From IMG/VR virus record IMGVR_UViG_3300017971_007887, positions 1 to 64,000 of that record: a stretch of 64,000 bases of DNA, one strand, 5' to 3'. This DNA comes from a virus. Positions 8,394 through 15,859 of this stretch are shown here, one piece after another. The number at the start of each line of letters is the position of its first letter. Within the stretch, counting starts at the first letter, position 1. Made by a program: the position numbers and the translations under genes. The notes below the pieces were generated by a model. The model saw only the letters and a list, made by a program, of their open reading frames with translations. It was not told where the DNA came from and did no database searches.

Positions 8394-8647
8394 CCTCTCC
8401 TCTTCCAGACCCGGACGAACTCCACCCGGACCGCGCGCGCGTTGCCGCTATTGGCGTCTATCATCAGCACCGACGGGATCGCCATCAGGCAGGACCTGTC
8501 AGTCTCGTGCATCAGCCCGCAGGTGAACACCCCGTCCTCCTTGTCCCCTGCCACCACCGGGCTGGAACCCCGCCGCTCGCAGTGCAGGTCACACTCGCTG
8601 CACACCACCGGCGTGTGCTGGTTGTCGATCCTCTGTTCCTCACTCAT
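8372..8647 (-). CDS. Cys-containing small hypothetical protein
   Basis: 91 aa, start MSEEQRIDNQHTP coupled by ATGA. Has Cys at CSECDLHC, a third cluster at TCGLMH and one at SCLM, suggesting a small zinc-binding fold. Overlaps the MuF-like gene by 22 bases. Function unknown. Confidence 0.7.
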   Translation of the reverse strand: MSEEQRIDNQHTPVVCSECDLHCERRGSSPVVAGDKEDGVFTCGLMHETDRSCLMAIPSVLMIDANSGNARAVRVEFVRVWKRRGWGQPKI

Positions 8648-9255
8648 CGCTGCCTCCCGATTGTCTTCCCGCTGCCGTACCGCTTCAGCTTCAGGTCGGT
8701 GGACCAGTAGGCCCATCCAAGACTGATCCTATCGTCCAGCACGTCCCTGACCACGTCCTCCAGGGTGTCGAACGGCCCAAACATGGCACCGTTCGCCCAG
8801 TTGCTCATGTGCATCCACCGGCTGCGGCTGCTGCCCTCCTGGAACACCCGGAGCACGCACACGTTGTGGCCCCCTATCCCGTCACGGCCAATCCACGGTA
8901 CCGACAGCAGGCCCACCTCCACCACGTCGTCAACCGCCCCGCTGTCACTCATGTTCTTTATGGCCTGGGCGGCCACCAGGCTGATATCATCGCAGTCGCC
9001 CGCCTTCCTACCGGCCTGGTGCCTGGTGTACGTGGCCACCGGATGGCTAATCGCATCCCACAACATCAGCCATGTGTCCCGACGCCAGCGCATGGCACCC
9101 ACCATCTCCTTGACCTGGTCCATGGAACTGAACGGGGGAAGGCGCTTGTCCAGGTGCCTGTGTTCCGCCAGGAACCGGTACACCCTGCTCCAGAAGGGGT
9201 ACAGGCAGCCCCTCAGGGCCAGCCAGGTAAGCGCACGCATTACGGTCTTCTTCAC
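8644..9255 (-). CDS. Transglutaminase-like cysteine protease-fold protein (candidate)
   Basis: 203 aa. Shows the order Cys-His-Asp/Asn expected of a transglutaminase-like fold: AGDCDDISLVAAQA (Cys), GGHNVCVL (His) and WMHMSNW. Similar proteins occur near portal genes in several phages; the substrate is unknown. GTG start at 9255 is used; an ATG 15 bases inside is the alternative. Lies between portal and MuF-like gene. Confidence 0.6.
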   Translation of the reverse strand: MKKTVMRALTWLALRGCLYPFWSRVYRFLAEHRHLDKRLPPFSSMDQVKEMVGAMRWRRDTWLMLWDAISHPVATYTRHQAGRKAGDCDDISLVAAQAIKNMSDSGAVDDVVEVGLLSVPWIGRDGIGGHNVCVLRVFQEGSSRSRWMHMSNWANGAMFGPFDTLEDVVRDVLDDRISLGWAYWSTDLKLKRYGSGKTIGRQR

Positions 9256-9259
9256 CGGC

Positions 9260-10939
9260 TCACCCCGCGTCGCGGTACGGCTTGTTGAGCCGCTCGCTCT
9301 GAACCACCATGATCATGTCCCTGATGTTGCTCAGCTCGTTGGCCAGCTCCATGTCCCGAAGCGCGTGCTCCCTGGTGAACGGCTGACCCCCTGGTAGTTG
9401 AGGGGCAACCTGGGCAGGCTCGGGTTCGGCCCGGATAGCCACAAGGATCTCCTCGATCTCGTCCTCCGGGATCTTGATGATGTTCTGCAACAGCCACCTG
9501 GTGGGCATCCGCAGGGCCGTCTTGGCCTGCCCTGCGATCTGCCACTTCAAGGCCTCCACCGTCATCTTCATCTGCTCATCCACGAAGCTGATGGGCGGAT
9601 AGATCACCTCGTACAGGCCCTTGACCGGGGGGATTGCCATCATGGTCAATTGGAAGTCGTACACGCTCCGCTGGAACGCGGCCATCTCCCGCTGGATCTT
9701 CCTGAGCATCCGGGCGAACTCGATGTCCTGCCAGGACAAGGTGGCCTTGGCGTTCACGTCCCGTTCCACCCCCAAGTAGCTCTTGGGCACCCCGGTGGCC
9801 ATGAAGATCTTGTTCTGGAAGTGCTCCACGTCCCGCAATTCCCCCAGGACCCCGGAGGCGGACAGGCGCTCCACCTTTGCCCCCTGCCCTTCAGGAGGCA
9901 CGGTTATGTAGAAGTCGTTACCATCGGGAAGAGGCCTGGACCGGCTGTCGATCTGTCCGGTGCTGCTGTCCATCACATTGCGGCGCTTCAGGTTCCTCTT
10001 GGCCTCCAGGATCAGGTTCTTGAGCTTGGCAGGAGAGGCGTTCCTGGGGGCCGGAATGCTGAACACCAGGTGGTCATCCGCCCGGTTGACTCGAGTCATC
10101 AGGACCCCGTCCTCCATAGTGCGCAGGTACCTCCACGGCTTCCTGGCGTTGAAGTAGAAGGACCGCCCATACTGGCACCCCCGTTTGTGGTTGTGCCGCA
10201 GGTGCCGCACCTGCCAGAACTTGAAGTGGATCTCCTGGTGGCTCCCTTCCCGCTTCATGGTGAACGCCTCTTCCGCCTTGAGCCGACCGAACTCGTCCTC
10301 GTTGCGGTACATGTGCTTTTGATTGAGCCACTTGAGCCTGGTGATCAGGAACCGGTTGTCGACCACCACCTCCTCGAAGTCGTCCCCATAATGCAGCATG
10401 CCGTCGCAGATCCCGGGGATCTCGTTCTGCATGTTGGTCCGCTCGTCCACCCCTTCCAGAGCCGCCAGCACCCTGGGCACCTTACTGGCCAGCTTGTAGC
10501 TCTCCTCGTCTCCGTCCCGGCTGCTGAACACGTTGGACACCGTCACTTCCCGGGCCCTGGCCAGCTCCACACACTCGGCATCGATGTACTCGTAGTCCTG
10601 GTACCTGGCCATCCGGGTGTTGTCGATCTTCAGCTGGTCGTAGTACTCATCGCTGCGGATTCCGCCCTGGCTGCTGCCGGTGGCCCCGCCGACCTCCGAG
10701 GTACCCTCGTCGTCCGCCTGGTCGGTAACGTGTCTGCTCATCGGCCGGACGAAGGAGGCGATCCTCTGGATCAGGTTCTGCTTCCTGCGAATATCCCGGT
10801 CACTCAGCATCTCCCGCAGGTCCTCCATTCGGACCAGCGCCCGCTCCTCCTCGCTCCGGGTCTCGGGATTCACGTAGGTGTCCACCGGGTACTTCTGCCG
10901 GACTTCCCTCTCGGTAACAACGGGGCGCTTCTTGGCCAT
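9260..10939 (-). CDS. Portal protein, T4 gp20-like
   Basis: 559 aa, close to T4 gp20 (about 520 aa). Recognisable by the ATGVPKSYLGVERDVNAKATLS region and the following long helices (QDIEFARMLRKIQREMAAF), typical of T4-type portals. It forms the dodecameric DNA entry channel at the head vertex and the docking site for terminase. Neighbours (MuF-like protein, protease, capsid) support this. The N-terminus MAKKRP is basic. Confidence 0.88.
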   Translation of the reverse strand: MAKKRPVVTEREVRQKYPVDTYVNPETRSEEERALVRMEDLREMLSDRDIRRKQNLIQRIASFVRPMSRHVTDQADDEGTSEVGGATGSSQGGIRSDEYYDQLKIDNTRMARYQDYEYIDAECVELARAREVTVSNVFSSRDGDEESYKLASKVPRVLAALEGVDERTNMQNEIPGICDGMLHYGDDFEEVVVDNRFLITRLKWLNQKHMYRNEDEFGRLKAEEAFTMKREGSHQEIHFKFWQVRHLRHNHKRGCQYGRSFYFNARKPWRYLRTMEDGVLMTRVNRADDHLVFSIPAPRNASPAKLKNLILEAKRNLKRRNVMDSSTGQIDSRSRPLPDGNDFYITVPPEGQGAKVERLSASGVLGELRDVEHFQNKIFMATGVPKSYLGVERDVNAKATLSWQDIEFARMLRKIQREMAAFQRSVYDFQLTMMAIPPVKGLYEVIYPPISFVDEQMKMTVEALKWQIAGQAKTALRMPTRWLLQNIIKIPEDEIEEILVAIRAEPEPAQVAPQLPGGQPFTREHALRDMELANELSNIRDMIMVVQSERLNKPYRDAG

Positions 10940-10954
10940 GTCGGTTCGCTCCTT

Positions 10955-11554
10955 TTATGGGCTGATTATGCTTCCGCCTGGCTGCCCTGGTGCGGCCGGC
11001 TGTCCTAATCCCGCTCCCTGGGGCCTGACGCTACTCATCACCATGTGCCGGGTGACCGCCAGGATGTTGGCAGTGATCACGTTGAGCCACGCGTTGTGGA
11101 AGATGTACTCCAGCTGAGTGCCCCCGGGTAGTTCCTTCTTTTCGTCCAGCATGCGGCTACTCATGGACCCGTCCGGGTACACCGACAGCACGATCTCATA
11201 CTTGGGCACCTGCCGGGCAGCGACCGCCTTCTTCTCCTTGGCGGCCAGCTTGCGGCGGTTCCTGTGGCTCCGCTCCAGCAGGTTCCACGACCCCTTGCAG
11301 CACTGGCCGAACTTGTTGCCGCTGCCGCACCCGCACTTGCTGTTGTTGGTAAGACCGCCATAGATCCGCCGGAAGTTCTTGTAGTCGTTCTCGTGGATCA
11401 CCTCGGTGCTCAGGGTCTCCAGCAGCCTGCCCAGGCTGCCGTCCTGGGCCCCATGACAATTCACGATCTCGTGCCCGTGCAGCTTGTCTGTTAAACACTG
11501 TTTAACATCTCCCTCTTGGTTCTGGTCTGCCTGGACCGTCTCCTGTTCGTTCAT
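10955..11554 (-). CDS. SEC-C motif protein
   Basis: 199 aa, start MNEQETVQAD after GGAGGAG. Contains KCGCGSGNKFGQCCKG at about residues 72-87, a textbook SEC-C zinc motif as at the SecA C-terminus. The surrounding regions are helical and charged. The role in the phage is unknown. A dispersed palindrome lies inside its coding sequence at 11490-11506. Confidence 0.8.
   Translation of the reverse strand: MNEQETVQADQNQEGDVKQCLTDKLHGHEIVNCHGAQDGSLGRLLETLSTEVIHENDYKNFRRIYGGLTNNSKCGCGSGNKFGQCCKGSWNLLERSHRNRRKLAAKEKKAVAARQVPKYEIVLSVYPDGSMSSRMLDEKKELPGGTQLEYIFHNAWLNVITANILAVTRHMVMSSVRPQGAGLGQPAAPGQPGGSIISP
11490..11506. promoter_or_regulatory. Dispersed palindrome, copy 3 (intragenic)
   Basis: GTTAAACACTGTTTAAC, identical to copy 2, but inside the SEC-C gene near its 5' end. 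An intragenic copy argues against a simple promoter and fits a roadblock-type site. Confidence 0.7.
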
Positions 11555-11760
11555 CTCTGCTCCTCCGTCAATAAAGGGGGTTGGTCGGACCTGCAAGACT
11601 GCTCGTCCGATTTGCAGGATTGCCGCAGTAGCTTGGTGCACTTACGACCGTCCCAAAAAACACAAGGACCCGGGGCCTGGTCGGCGTCCGGGTATACCAT
11701 TCCGTCCCTAGCCCACGACCGGGCCTCGGGACACCACCTTGCTCCATTGGGCCTGCTCAT
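11551..11760 (-). CDS. Small Cys-containing protein
   Basis: 69 aa starting MSRPNGARWCPEAR, with GGAGGAAT ribosome site and an ATGA overlap to the SEC-C gene. Four Cys in WCPEAR, PCVFW, KCTKL and QSCKS plus a fifth in SCRS; probably metal-binding. Function unknown. Confidence 0.7.
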   Translation of the reverse strand: MSRPNGARWCPEARSWARDGMVYPDADQAPGPCVFWDGRKCTKLLRQSCKSDEQSCRSDQPPLLTEEQR

Positions 11761-11784
11761 TCCGATTCCTCCGGTAAATTGCGA

Positions 11785-11822
11785 AGCCAGGAGCGGCTAG
11801 AGGGGTTGGACCGCTCCTGGCT
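11785..11822 (-). terminator. Long hairpin downstream of methyltransferase gene
   Basis: A 12-bp perfect stem (AGCCAGGAGCGG with its complement) with a 14-base loop. There is no U-run after it on either strand, so it may be an RNA processing or stabilising hairpin rather than a true terminator. Confidence 0.5.
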
Positions 11823-11872
11823 GCGCGACAACAGGAGTCGGCATGGCCAGGCAGTAACCATGCGGCTCACTA

Positions 11873-11901
11873 GGTCTGCGCCACTCTCTACCCGATGTTC
11901 G
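11873..11901 (-). repeat. Short GAACAT-GGTAGAG motif, copy B
   Basis: Minus strand CGAACATCGGGTAGAGAGTG begins just past the methyltransferase stop. The pattern GAACAT, two bases, GGTAGAG, two to three bases, GGCG recurs at 12520-12549 and 3394-3422. Role unknown. Confidence 0.45.
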
Positions 11902-11904
11902 ATG

Positions 11905-12486
11905 TCACTTCTTGCGCAGTAGGTGGGCCCGGTGTTTGAGCCCGTTGCACGTGAATTCCACCGTGTCAACTCGCTCCAGTAGGTCCCCCTCCAGGCGGCT
12001 TATCCACGGGTCGGTCACACAACCCTCGCTCACGAACGAGGTGACCACCAGACCGCCCTTCTTTAGCAGCCGGTCCACCGTAACCATGAACTGGTCCCAC
12101 CTGGAATCGAAGTAGGGAAGCACCGCGGTCAAGACCAGGCAGTCGAACTTCCTGGTCCTCAACTGCAGGAAGTCCACTTGGCGGAACTCCAGCATCTCAT
12201 CCAGGTCGCTGTAAGCCACCTTGGCCCGGGCAATGGCGGTCTGAGAAACGTCGATCCCCACAGTGTGCTCGGCAGCGTCGCTAAGCACGTGAGTCAGGTA
12301 GCCCTCACCACATCCCACGTCGAGCAGGCGCCTGGCCAGCCCGAACTTGGTATGGCGGGATACCAGAGCGGTGTACTGCTCTGCTCTGGCCACATGATCG
12401 TCCGTCTGGTACTTGAAGGGATCGGGGCCGGACTGGAAGAACTCCTCCATGGCCTCCGGGGAATGGTTCTTTGGCAGGTTGCCCAT
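11905..12486 (-). CDS. Class I SAM-dependent methyltransferase
   Basis: 193 aa. Motif I LLDVGCGEGYLTHVL, acidic GIDVSQTAI and the FDCLVLTAVLPYF segment define a Rossmann methyltransferase of the NodS/SAM-MT type. The target is not evident; there is no DNA-methylase NPPY motif, so a small molecule, sugar or protein is likelier. ATG start after a hairpin and GGAGG. Confidence 0.85.
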   Translation of the reverse strand: MGNLPKNHSPEAMEEFFQSGPDPFKYQTDDHVARAEQYTALVSRHTKFGLARRLLDVGCGEGYLTHVLSDAAEHTVGIDVSQTAIARAKVAYSDLDEMLEFRQVDFLQLRTRKFDCLVLTAVLPYFDSRWDQFMVTVDRLLKKGGLVVTSFVSEGCVTDPWISRLEGDLLERVDTVEFTCNGLKHRAHLLRKK

Positions 12487-12497
12487 CGAGCGCCTCC

Positions 12498-12521
12498 TTG
12501 CAGGTTCGTTTGTACCTGCAA
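12498..12521 (-). promoter_or_regulatory. Hairpin abutting a ribosome site
   Basis: TTGCAGGT and its complement form an 8-bp stem with an 8-base loop; the stem runs directly into AAGGAGG of the methyltransferase gene. It could control translation. Upstream lies motif copy A at 12520-12549. Confidence 0.55.
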
Positions 12522-12549
12522 GTCAGCGCCGTGCTCTACCTCATGTTCG

Positions 12550-12576
12550 TTATATACTCCGTCTTGTACGTGCCAT
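12550..12576 (-). CDS. Candidate 8-residue leader peptide MARTRRSI
   Basis: ATG follows GGGAGAACCA and reads MARTRRSI then TAA, ending 64 bases before the methyltransferase start. The basic MAR start resembles the tag on many phage proteins. Too short to be sure; ribosome stalling on it could affect the downstream hairpin. Confidence 0.3.
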   Translation of the reverse strand: MARTRRSI

Positions 12577-12587
12577 TGGTTCTCCCT

Positions 12588-12746
12588 TTAGGCAGTCTTT
12601 TCACTAGGCCGGCCCTGAAGGTCATTATTAAGGAGGCGCGCGATCTGATATTCCCTACAGACACAAATTCCAGTGGGCTCTTCATACCACCACGCATTTT
12701 GCTTGGGCAGCCGGTGTGGCTTGGTTTTTAGGTGTTTATTAGCCAT
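12588..12746 (-). CDS. Small hypothetical protein, 52 aa
   Basis: Start MANKHLKTKPHRLP, with AAAGGAGACTAAGTA before the ATG and a TAA at 12588. Contains WWYEEPTGICVCREYQ, compatible with a tiny zinc-ribbon-like or beta-hairpin fold. Below the usual length cut-off but well supported by its ribosome site and its tight spacing to the upstream gene. Confidence 0.65.
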   Translation of the reverse strand: MANKHLKTKPHRLPKQNAWWYEEPTGICVCREYQIARLLNNDLQGRPSEKTA

Positions 12747-12749
12747 TAC

Positions 12750-13280
12750 TTAGTCTCCTTTGGTCTTTCTCCTGAGTTTGCGCTTTCTGTATGGCAACTG
12801 GTCTTGCACCTCTCGCAAGACAGACATTGCGTCTTGCAGCTTTCTCTTGTCGGAGGGGTCAAGCCCCCAGTTTTCAGCCAATCGCCAAAGCGTTGTTCGG
12901 GCCTGTATCGCCTGAACCTGAGTGGGGGGCGTGTTGCTCATGTCTATTTCTCCTTCGGTGGGCATGGGCTCGCATTGTGTACAGAATTGGTTTCTTCCTG
13001 TGGGGGTTGGGGTTTGTCTGGCACCATGCCGATCCCGTTTTTCCTCAATGGTCATCGCAGGAGCCCCGCAACTGCAACATGCATCTCCATCGTACCAACA
13101 GTCACAATGTCTTCCGTCTCTGCGCTCCTGGCATGCTTCGCCTGGAAGAACTTCGCAAACAGAATCTAATGCCTCTTTGATGTACTGCGGATTGAATCCT
13201 TCTGCGTTTATGACTACCCAGAGGCACTGTCTGGCCTTGTCTAGCGCTTTCCTCTGTTTCTCACAGTTTTCACAACTCAT
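12750..13280 (-). CDS. Cys-rich hypothetical protein with a possible internal start
   Basis: 176 aa, start MSCENCEKQRK coupled by ATGA. The N-terminal two thirds are Cys-rich (CENC, CDCWYDGDACCSC, FCTQC). An in-frame ATG (MSNTPPTQVQA) follows AAGGAGAAATAGAC and could independently make the helical C-terminal 63 residues. Likely metal-binding; function unknown. Confidence 0.7.
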   Translation of the reverse strand: MSCENCEKQRKALDKARQCLWVVINAEGFNPQYIKEALDSVCEVLPGEACQERRDGRHCDCWYDGDACCSCGAPAMTIEEKRDRHGARQTPTPTGRNQFCTQCEPMPTEGEIDMSNTPPTQVQAIQARTTLWRLAENWGLDPSDKRKLQDAMSVLREVQDQLPYRKRKLRRKTKGD

Positions 13281-14341
13281 TTGCTTTCTCCCTCTGGCTT
13301 CTGGCATTCGGGGCAATCAAAATCCGCATCACTCAGGGGAACCTTGTGGTGACACCAATTGACCTTACCCGTACCCCCGCATGTCTTGCATGGGGGTTGG
13401 TCTTGGGGTTGGTCTTGGGGTTGGTCTTGGGGCTGGAGGGCTTGCTTGGCCTGGGGCAGCACCGTATCCACCAAGCTCCACCATTGCGCTTCAAGGTTGG
13501 CACCCCTCTTGATGTATTCCTCGCGCTTCATAATCTCAGCTATCAAACTAATCAATGCCTCCCGGGTCTTGCAGTTCATGACCCCTCCCCGTTTACCCTC
13601 AAGTTTTTCGCAACTGTGACATGCCTCCAGCACCTTACGGTATCTGTCTAGTTGAAACTTCATTCTCCGTACATCGTCATAGCTCGCAGAGTACCCGTAG
13701 TCTCCCGGCTTGATTTCGTCTCCCGAATACCCCAGGGCCGCTACCCCACATCCCGCAAGCCTGACACGCTCTTGCTCTAGCTCTTTCTCAGTGGAGTGGA
13801 GTTTGGCTTCTGCTGTGTACTTTGCCGCGAGTGCGTTCAATCTCTGCTCGTTCGTTTCCTTCCATATTCTGGTGTCCATCACCTTGGCCTCACCAGCCAT
13901 CACCCTGTTGAGCAAGGCCAACTCTGCCAGGTCCTCTTTCGCCTGCGGTAAATGCTCGGCCAGCTTATCCAGGTTCGGTGTTTCCCTTGTGACCTCCAAC
14001 TCCCCCTGTAGCCTTTCTACCTCTGCCTTGAGTCCCTCGATGGTTTCCTTGACAGGCCGCGCCCCATTCCAGTCGGCCTTCCCGGTGCCAGATGCCTGCA
14101 AGCACTCGTTGACAGTCGCTCGCTGCGACCGGGCTTCTGTGGCATGCGTTTGCGCCTCCAGCTTGAGTCGATCAACCAGCGCCCCTAGCCTTTCTACCTC
14201 TGCTAATAGGGCGGGGATGTCGGTGCGAGCGTGGGCTATGAATTCGGCATCCGCAATATCTGTCGCCTCTTCCCACCACCACGGTCCCGGCGTTGCCGCT
14301 TCCGCCCTTGCTCGGATCTCTTCTATTTCTTGGGGGGTCAT
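13277..14341 (-). CDS. Ea22-like N-terminus with coiled coil and C-terminal zinc ribbon
   Basis: 354 aa, start MTPQEIEEIRARAEAATPGP. The IRARAEAATPGPW opening is the conserved start of Ead/Ea22-like phage proteins of unknown function. A long coiled coil follows, then the repeat QDQP, then Cys pairs CKTCGGTGK and CPECQ. The repeat reflects a 12-bp tandem DNA repeat. Accessory gene, role unknown. Confidence 0.75.
   Translation of the reverse strand: MTPQEIEEIRARAEAATPGPWWWEEATDIADAEFIAHARTDIPALLAEVERLGALVDRLKLEAQTHATEARSQRATVNECLQASGTGKADWNGARPVKETIEGLKAEVERLQGELEVTRETPNLDKLAEHLPQAKEDLAELALLNRVMAGEAKVMDTRIWKETNEQRLNALAAKYTAEAKLHSTEKELEQERVRLAGCGVAALGYSGDEIKPGDYGYSASYDDVRRMKFQLDRYRKVLEACHSCEKLEGKRGGVMNCKTREALISLIAEIMKREEYIKRGANLEAQWWSLVDTVLPQAKQALQPQDQPQDQPQDQPPCKTCGGTGKVNWCHHKVPLSDADFDCPECQKPEGESK
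13390..13434. repeat. 12-bp tandem repeat inside a gene
   Basis: GGTTGGTCTTGG is repeated about three and a half times, encoding QDQP units. The copies are near-identical, so slippage and copy-number variation are likely. Confidence 0.8.
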
Positions 14342-14342
14342 T

Positions 14343-14594
14343 TCAATATTCCCTTTTGGCAATTCTGGCGAATATGTGCCCATTTGCTGCCATCTCATCT
14401 TTGCAGTCATCACACCAGCACAAGGGGCAGTCGTCACACATCGGAACAAACTCCGCCATCAACGTATCGTTCCACCAGAAGCCGCAATCATGTTCTGTGC
14501 CTGCGTCTGTTTCTGTCACTTTTAGATGTCTGCAGGTCTGGGCCGGTTTGTCTCCACAACGGCCACACATTCGTACCGATTTTTTGGGGGTCAT
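14343..14594 (-). CDS. Cys-rich small protein
   Basis: 83 aa, start MTPKKSVRMCGRCGDKP with a GGGAGGAAT ribosome site and ATGA coupling. Cys pattern CGRC, TCRH, CDDCPLCWCDDC suggests two zinc sites. Part of an island of small zinc-type proteins. Confidence 0.7.
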   Translation of the reverse strand: MTPKKSVRMCGRCGDKPAQTCRHLKVTETDAGTEHDCGFWWNDTLMAEFVPMCDDCPLCWCDDCKDEMAANGHIFARIAKREY

Positions 14595-14773
14595 GATTCC
14601 TCCCTGGGTAGGGCTTGGGCTAGCTGGCAGTCAGGAGTGTGCTTCCCCCCTCGCTCAAGAAACCCGCACGCTGGGCATTTCCCATAATCACGTTCCACAG
14701 TAAGTGCTGTCATGTCTGTACCACCCCAGCCACCAGCCCACTCCACCTCTTCCAACGCATCCCATGCAGACAA
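14591..14773 (-). CDS. Small zinc-ribbon protein; 5' end uncertain (possible frameshift)
   Basis: The well-formed part reads DALEEVEWAGGWGGTDMTAL and continues to CPACGFLERGGKHTPDC. No good ATG precedes it (TTG at 14773, or ATG at the MTAL site). A different frame opens at 14870 with MKLTRKEVKARKG, coupled to the previous gene by ATGA, and runs into this region. Either two overlapping genes or one gene broken by an indel near 14770. Confidence 0.5.
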   Translation of the reverse strand: MSAWDALEEVEWAGGWGGTDMTALTVERDYGKCPACGFLERGGKHTPDCQLAQALPREES

Positions 14774-14866
14774 GAGGGCGTCGCAAATATCGGGAAAATT
14801 CGTTCTGTCGTGACCCCACCCCTTGAGATCTACCCTTGCGGGCTTTTACCTCTTTCCTTGTTAGCT

Positions 14867-15088
14867 TCATGATATCTTCTCTGGATGCAGGTAGGAATCT
14901 CGCTCAAACTCACTCACCACCCATTCATATATTTTGACCGCCATGGCTTCGGCTCTTGCCAGTGTGGTCGAATCCGGCAGAATCGCCCAGAGCAGGTTAT
15001 TGATCTGCTGCTTGGTGTCCTCCTGTATTTTGGTCTGCATGTCCTGCTCAAGAAATTCATCAAACGTCTGGTTACTGTCTGCCTTCAT
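14867..15088 (-). CDS. Small helical protein, paralogue of 15613-15819
   Basis: 73 aa, start MKADSNQTFDEF after CGGAGGAATC, ATGA overlap. Its segment NNLLWAILPDSTTLARAEAM aligns with NELVWVCLPATTTLGRAERI in the gene at 15613-15819: same length and spacing, clearly a duplicated family. Function unknown. Confidence 0.75.
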   Translation of the reverse strand: MKADSNQTFDEFLEQDMQTKIQEDTKQQINNLLWAILPDSTTLARAEAMAVKIYEWVVSEFERDSYLHPEKIS

Positions 15089-15612
15089 GATTCCTCCGGG
15101 TACTTCTTGCCGGTTCCTTGGCAGGTTGGGCATGGCCTGAAAATATATTCCGACTTCCCGCCCGAGCTACAGGTCGCCCAACCGTAGCCATCCTCTTTGT
15201 GCAAGCAATCCTTCTTGGCAAAGAGTTCACAGCGAGGCACCCCGGTTTGGGGATCCTCGTAGCATGGGTGTCGATGCTCAGATTTTATTCCATCGCCGCC
15301 CACACCACAGCATATGGAGCAGGGCACCTCCCCCTTGACCCTTGCGAGTTCTGATCGGAGCTTGTCTATTTCGTTGTTGCGAATCTCCAGTGCATCCCAT
15401 AACTCCTTGACGGCAACCTCTTGTTGGCTTGCATATATTCCAGATGCAAATTTCTGATAATCCATTTCTCTATACGCATCCCTCAGTACCCGGAAGGCTC
15501 TGCGCTCTTTGCACTCCAGGCTAGATGCCGGTCTTGACTCAAACCAACGCGTTTTGCACCTGCGTTCACTCCGATCCCACCACGGGCAATCACCGCATGT
15601 CTTGGTTGCCAT
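15085..15612 (-). CDS. Zinc-ribbon protein with three Cys clusters
   Basis: 175 aa. N-terminal CGDCPWW and RCKTRW, a central helix, then CSICCG and a C-terminal RPCPTCQGTGKKYP that looks like a DnaJ-type zinc knuckle. Start ATG directly after the TAG of the upstream gene. Function unknown; it is not DnaJ (no J domain). Confidence 0.7.
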   Translation of the reverse strand: MATKTCGDCPWWDRSERRCKTRWFESRPASSLECKERRAFRVLRDAYREMDYQKFASGIYASQQEVAVKELWDALEIRNNEIDKLRSELARVKGEVPCSICCGVGGDGIKSEHRHPCYEDPQTGVPRCELFAKKDCLHKEDGYGWATCSSGGKSEYIFRPCPTCQGTGKKYPEES

Positions 15613-15819
15613 CTAGTCCTCGCTGTCTGCATTCTGTGATTCGTATTCATTACGAAGCACATCGTAGATTTCACACGCGATTCTTTCTGCCCGGCCAAGC
15701 GTAGTAGTGGCTGGTAGACACACCCAAACAAGCTCGTTGATCTTCTCTTTGGTGTAGTCTGGCATGTTGTAATGACAGTCTGTGCTCTGTAGCATTTGAA
15801 CATCTCTTGAATCTTTCAT
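15613..15819 (-). CDS. Small helical protein, paralogue of 14867-15088
   Basis: 68 aa, start MKDSRDVQMLQ after AGGAGGG. Shares the KINELVWVCLPATTTLGRAE core with the other copy. First gene after the large terminase stop. Confidence 0.7.
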   Translation of the reverse strand: MKDSRDVQMLQSTDCHYNMPDYTKEKINELVWVCLPATTTLGRAERIACEIYDVLRNEYESQNADSED

Positions 15820-15859
15820 CCCTCAACCCTCCTGAAAAGAGATCACCCACACCCAGGGG

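Noticed and set aside
7347-8726. Plus-strand frame of 459 codons
   Set aside because: Antisense to the MuF-like gene, His/Gln/Pro-rich low-complexity sequence.
11820-11905. Possible tRNA between methyltransferase and hairpin
   Set aside because: GGTAGAG resembles a D-arm, but no TTCGA T-loop or acceptor stem could be built.
13390-13434. Possible CRISPR-like repeat
   Set aside because: Only a 12-bp tandem repeat inside a gene, no spacers.
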